From contig JAEWDX010000367.1 of assembly GCA_023389895.1 (NCBI GenBank), forward strand, positions 1 to 5,540: 5,540 nt of DNA, read 5' to 3'. The notes beneath the pieces were generated by a model, which was not told the DNA's origin, ran no database searches, and saw nothing but the letters and a program-made list of their open reading frames with translations. This DNA comes from Bacillota bacterium (GTDB lineage: Bacteria > Bacillota > Bacilli > Bacillales > Cytobacillaceae). Numbering within the stretch: the first letter of the stretch is position 1; each line of letters begins with the position of its first letter. This document shows, in pieces, positions 4,936 through 5,540 of this stretch. The position numbers and the translations under genes were made by a program.

Positions 4936-5540
4936 TTGTCCGAAGAAAAAGTTTATGATGTTATCATTGTTGGCGCTGGTCCTGCTGGAATGACAGCAGC
5001 CGTTTATACTTCTCGCGCCAATTTGTCAACATTAATAATTGAACGTGGGATTCCAGGAGGTCAAATGGCTAACACTGAAGAGGTTGAGAACTATCCTGGT
5101 TTTGACAGTATACTAGGTCCAGATTTATCAGCAAAAATGTTTGAACATGCAAAAAAGTTTGGTGCTGAGTATGCTTATGGTGATATAAAAGAAATCAATG
5201 ATAATGGAGACATAAAAAAAGTAGTTGCTGGTGCACAAGAATACAAAACTTTTTCTGTTATTATTGCTACTGGAGCTGAATATAAGAAACTTGGTGTATT
5301 TGGTGAAAAAGAGCTGGGTGGTCGTGGTGTATCTTATTGTGCAGTTTGTGATGGAGCCTTTTTTAAAGGAAAAGAGCTAGTCGTCGTAGGTGGAGGAGAC
5401 TCTGCTGTTGAAGAAGGTCTTTATTTAACAAGGTTCGCCTCAAAAGTAACAATTGTCCATCGCCGTGACCGACTACGCGCACAAAAAATACTTCAAGAAC
5501 GAGCATTTGCAAATGAAAAGATTGATTTTATTTGGAATCA
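4936..5540 (+). CDS. trxB: Thioredoxin reductase (NADPH), 5' part, cut by window end
   Basis: Flavoenzyme that passes electrons from NADPH to thioredoxin in the cytoplasm. The 201 codons present are two thirds of the usual ~315 residues; the rest is beyond the window. From the chosen start, FAD binding is GAGPAG (13-18), ERGIPGGQM is at 36-44, the redox pair is C135-A-V-C138, the NADPH site is GGGDSA (152-157), and HRRDRLRA is at 175-182. The TTG at 4936 (GGAGG 4924-4928, 7-base spacer) gives MSEEKVYDV, like B. subtilis TrxB. ATG 4909 also has a usable site (GAGG 4898-4901) and would add nine residues. In GVFGE (120-124) Phe replaces the Pro common in this position. The gene follows the dsrE relic by 37 bases and probably shares the 4256 promoter. 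It may be a second, sulfur-linked trxB rather than the housekeeping copy; this cannot be decided here. Confidence 0.93.
   Translation, partial: MSEEKVYDVIIVGAGPAGMTAAVYTSRANLSTLIIERGIPGGQMANTEEVENYPGFDSILGPDLSAKMFEHAKKFGAEYAYGDIKEINDNGDIKKVVAGAQEYKTFSVIIATGAEYKKLGVFGEKELGGRGVSYCAVCDGAFFKGKELVVVGGGDSAVEEGLYLTRFASKVTIVHRRDRLRAQKILQERAFANEKIDFIWN

Overview
The window looks like low-GC Gram-positive DNA, most likely from a Bacillales organism of the Bacillaceae or Planococcaceae. Pointers are a thioredoxin reductase N-terminus that closely resembles Bacillus subtilis TrxB, strong GGAGG-type ribosome binding sites, sigma-A type promoter boxes, intrinsic terminators, and relics of the Y-family polymerase/YolD pair common in bacilli. 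Most of the window is about 30-35% GC by eye. The exception is a transporter gene at the left, which is clearly GC-richer and looks acquired.

Layout, left to right. Positions 1-204 hold no convincing gene, only a short inverted repeat. Positions 205-1620 encode an intact 14-helix MFS (DHA2-type) drug exporter, followed by two hairpins, the second a good terminator (1707-1741). A broken metallophosphoesterase gene covers 1839-2508; it has one frameshift and an internal deletion that removed its GHTH metal-binding motif. On the minus strand, 2537-2792 holds relics of a Y-family DNA polymerase C-terminus followed by a YolD-like start. An intact ArsR-type repressor fused to a rhodanese domain lies at 2964-3632. 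Positions 3802-4142 carry a frameshifted minus-strand relic that may be a DUF5808-type protein. A strong terminator (4190-4215) then precedes a consensus sigma-A promoter (4256-4284) overlapped by a 15-bp-arm palindromic operator (4283-4318). Downstream are a ruined stand-alone arsR paralogue (4326-4584), a ruined dsrE-family gene (4581-4898) and the open 5' part of trxB (4936 to the window end).

How the genes fit together. The right half reads as a reactive-sulfur/thiol-redox locus: an ArsR regulator carrying a sulfur-transfer (rhodanese) domain, a DsrE-type sulfur carrier with a CxxC pair, and an NADPH-dependent thioredoxin reductase. The promoter/operator before the ruined arsR copy still looks functional and could drive trxB, perhaps now controlled in trans by the intact ArsR-rhodanese protein. 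That functional link is inference. What the sequence shows directly is that two genes of the module are dead while the fusion regulator and trxB remain open.

Four or five separate relics lie between the transporter and trxB. The region is a decaying accessory segment with remnants of mobile or phage-type DNA-repair genes.
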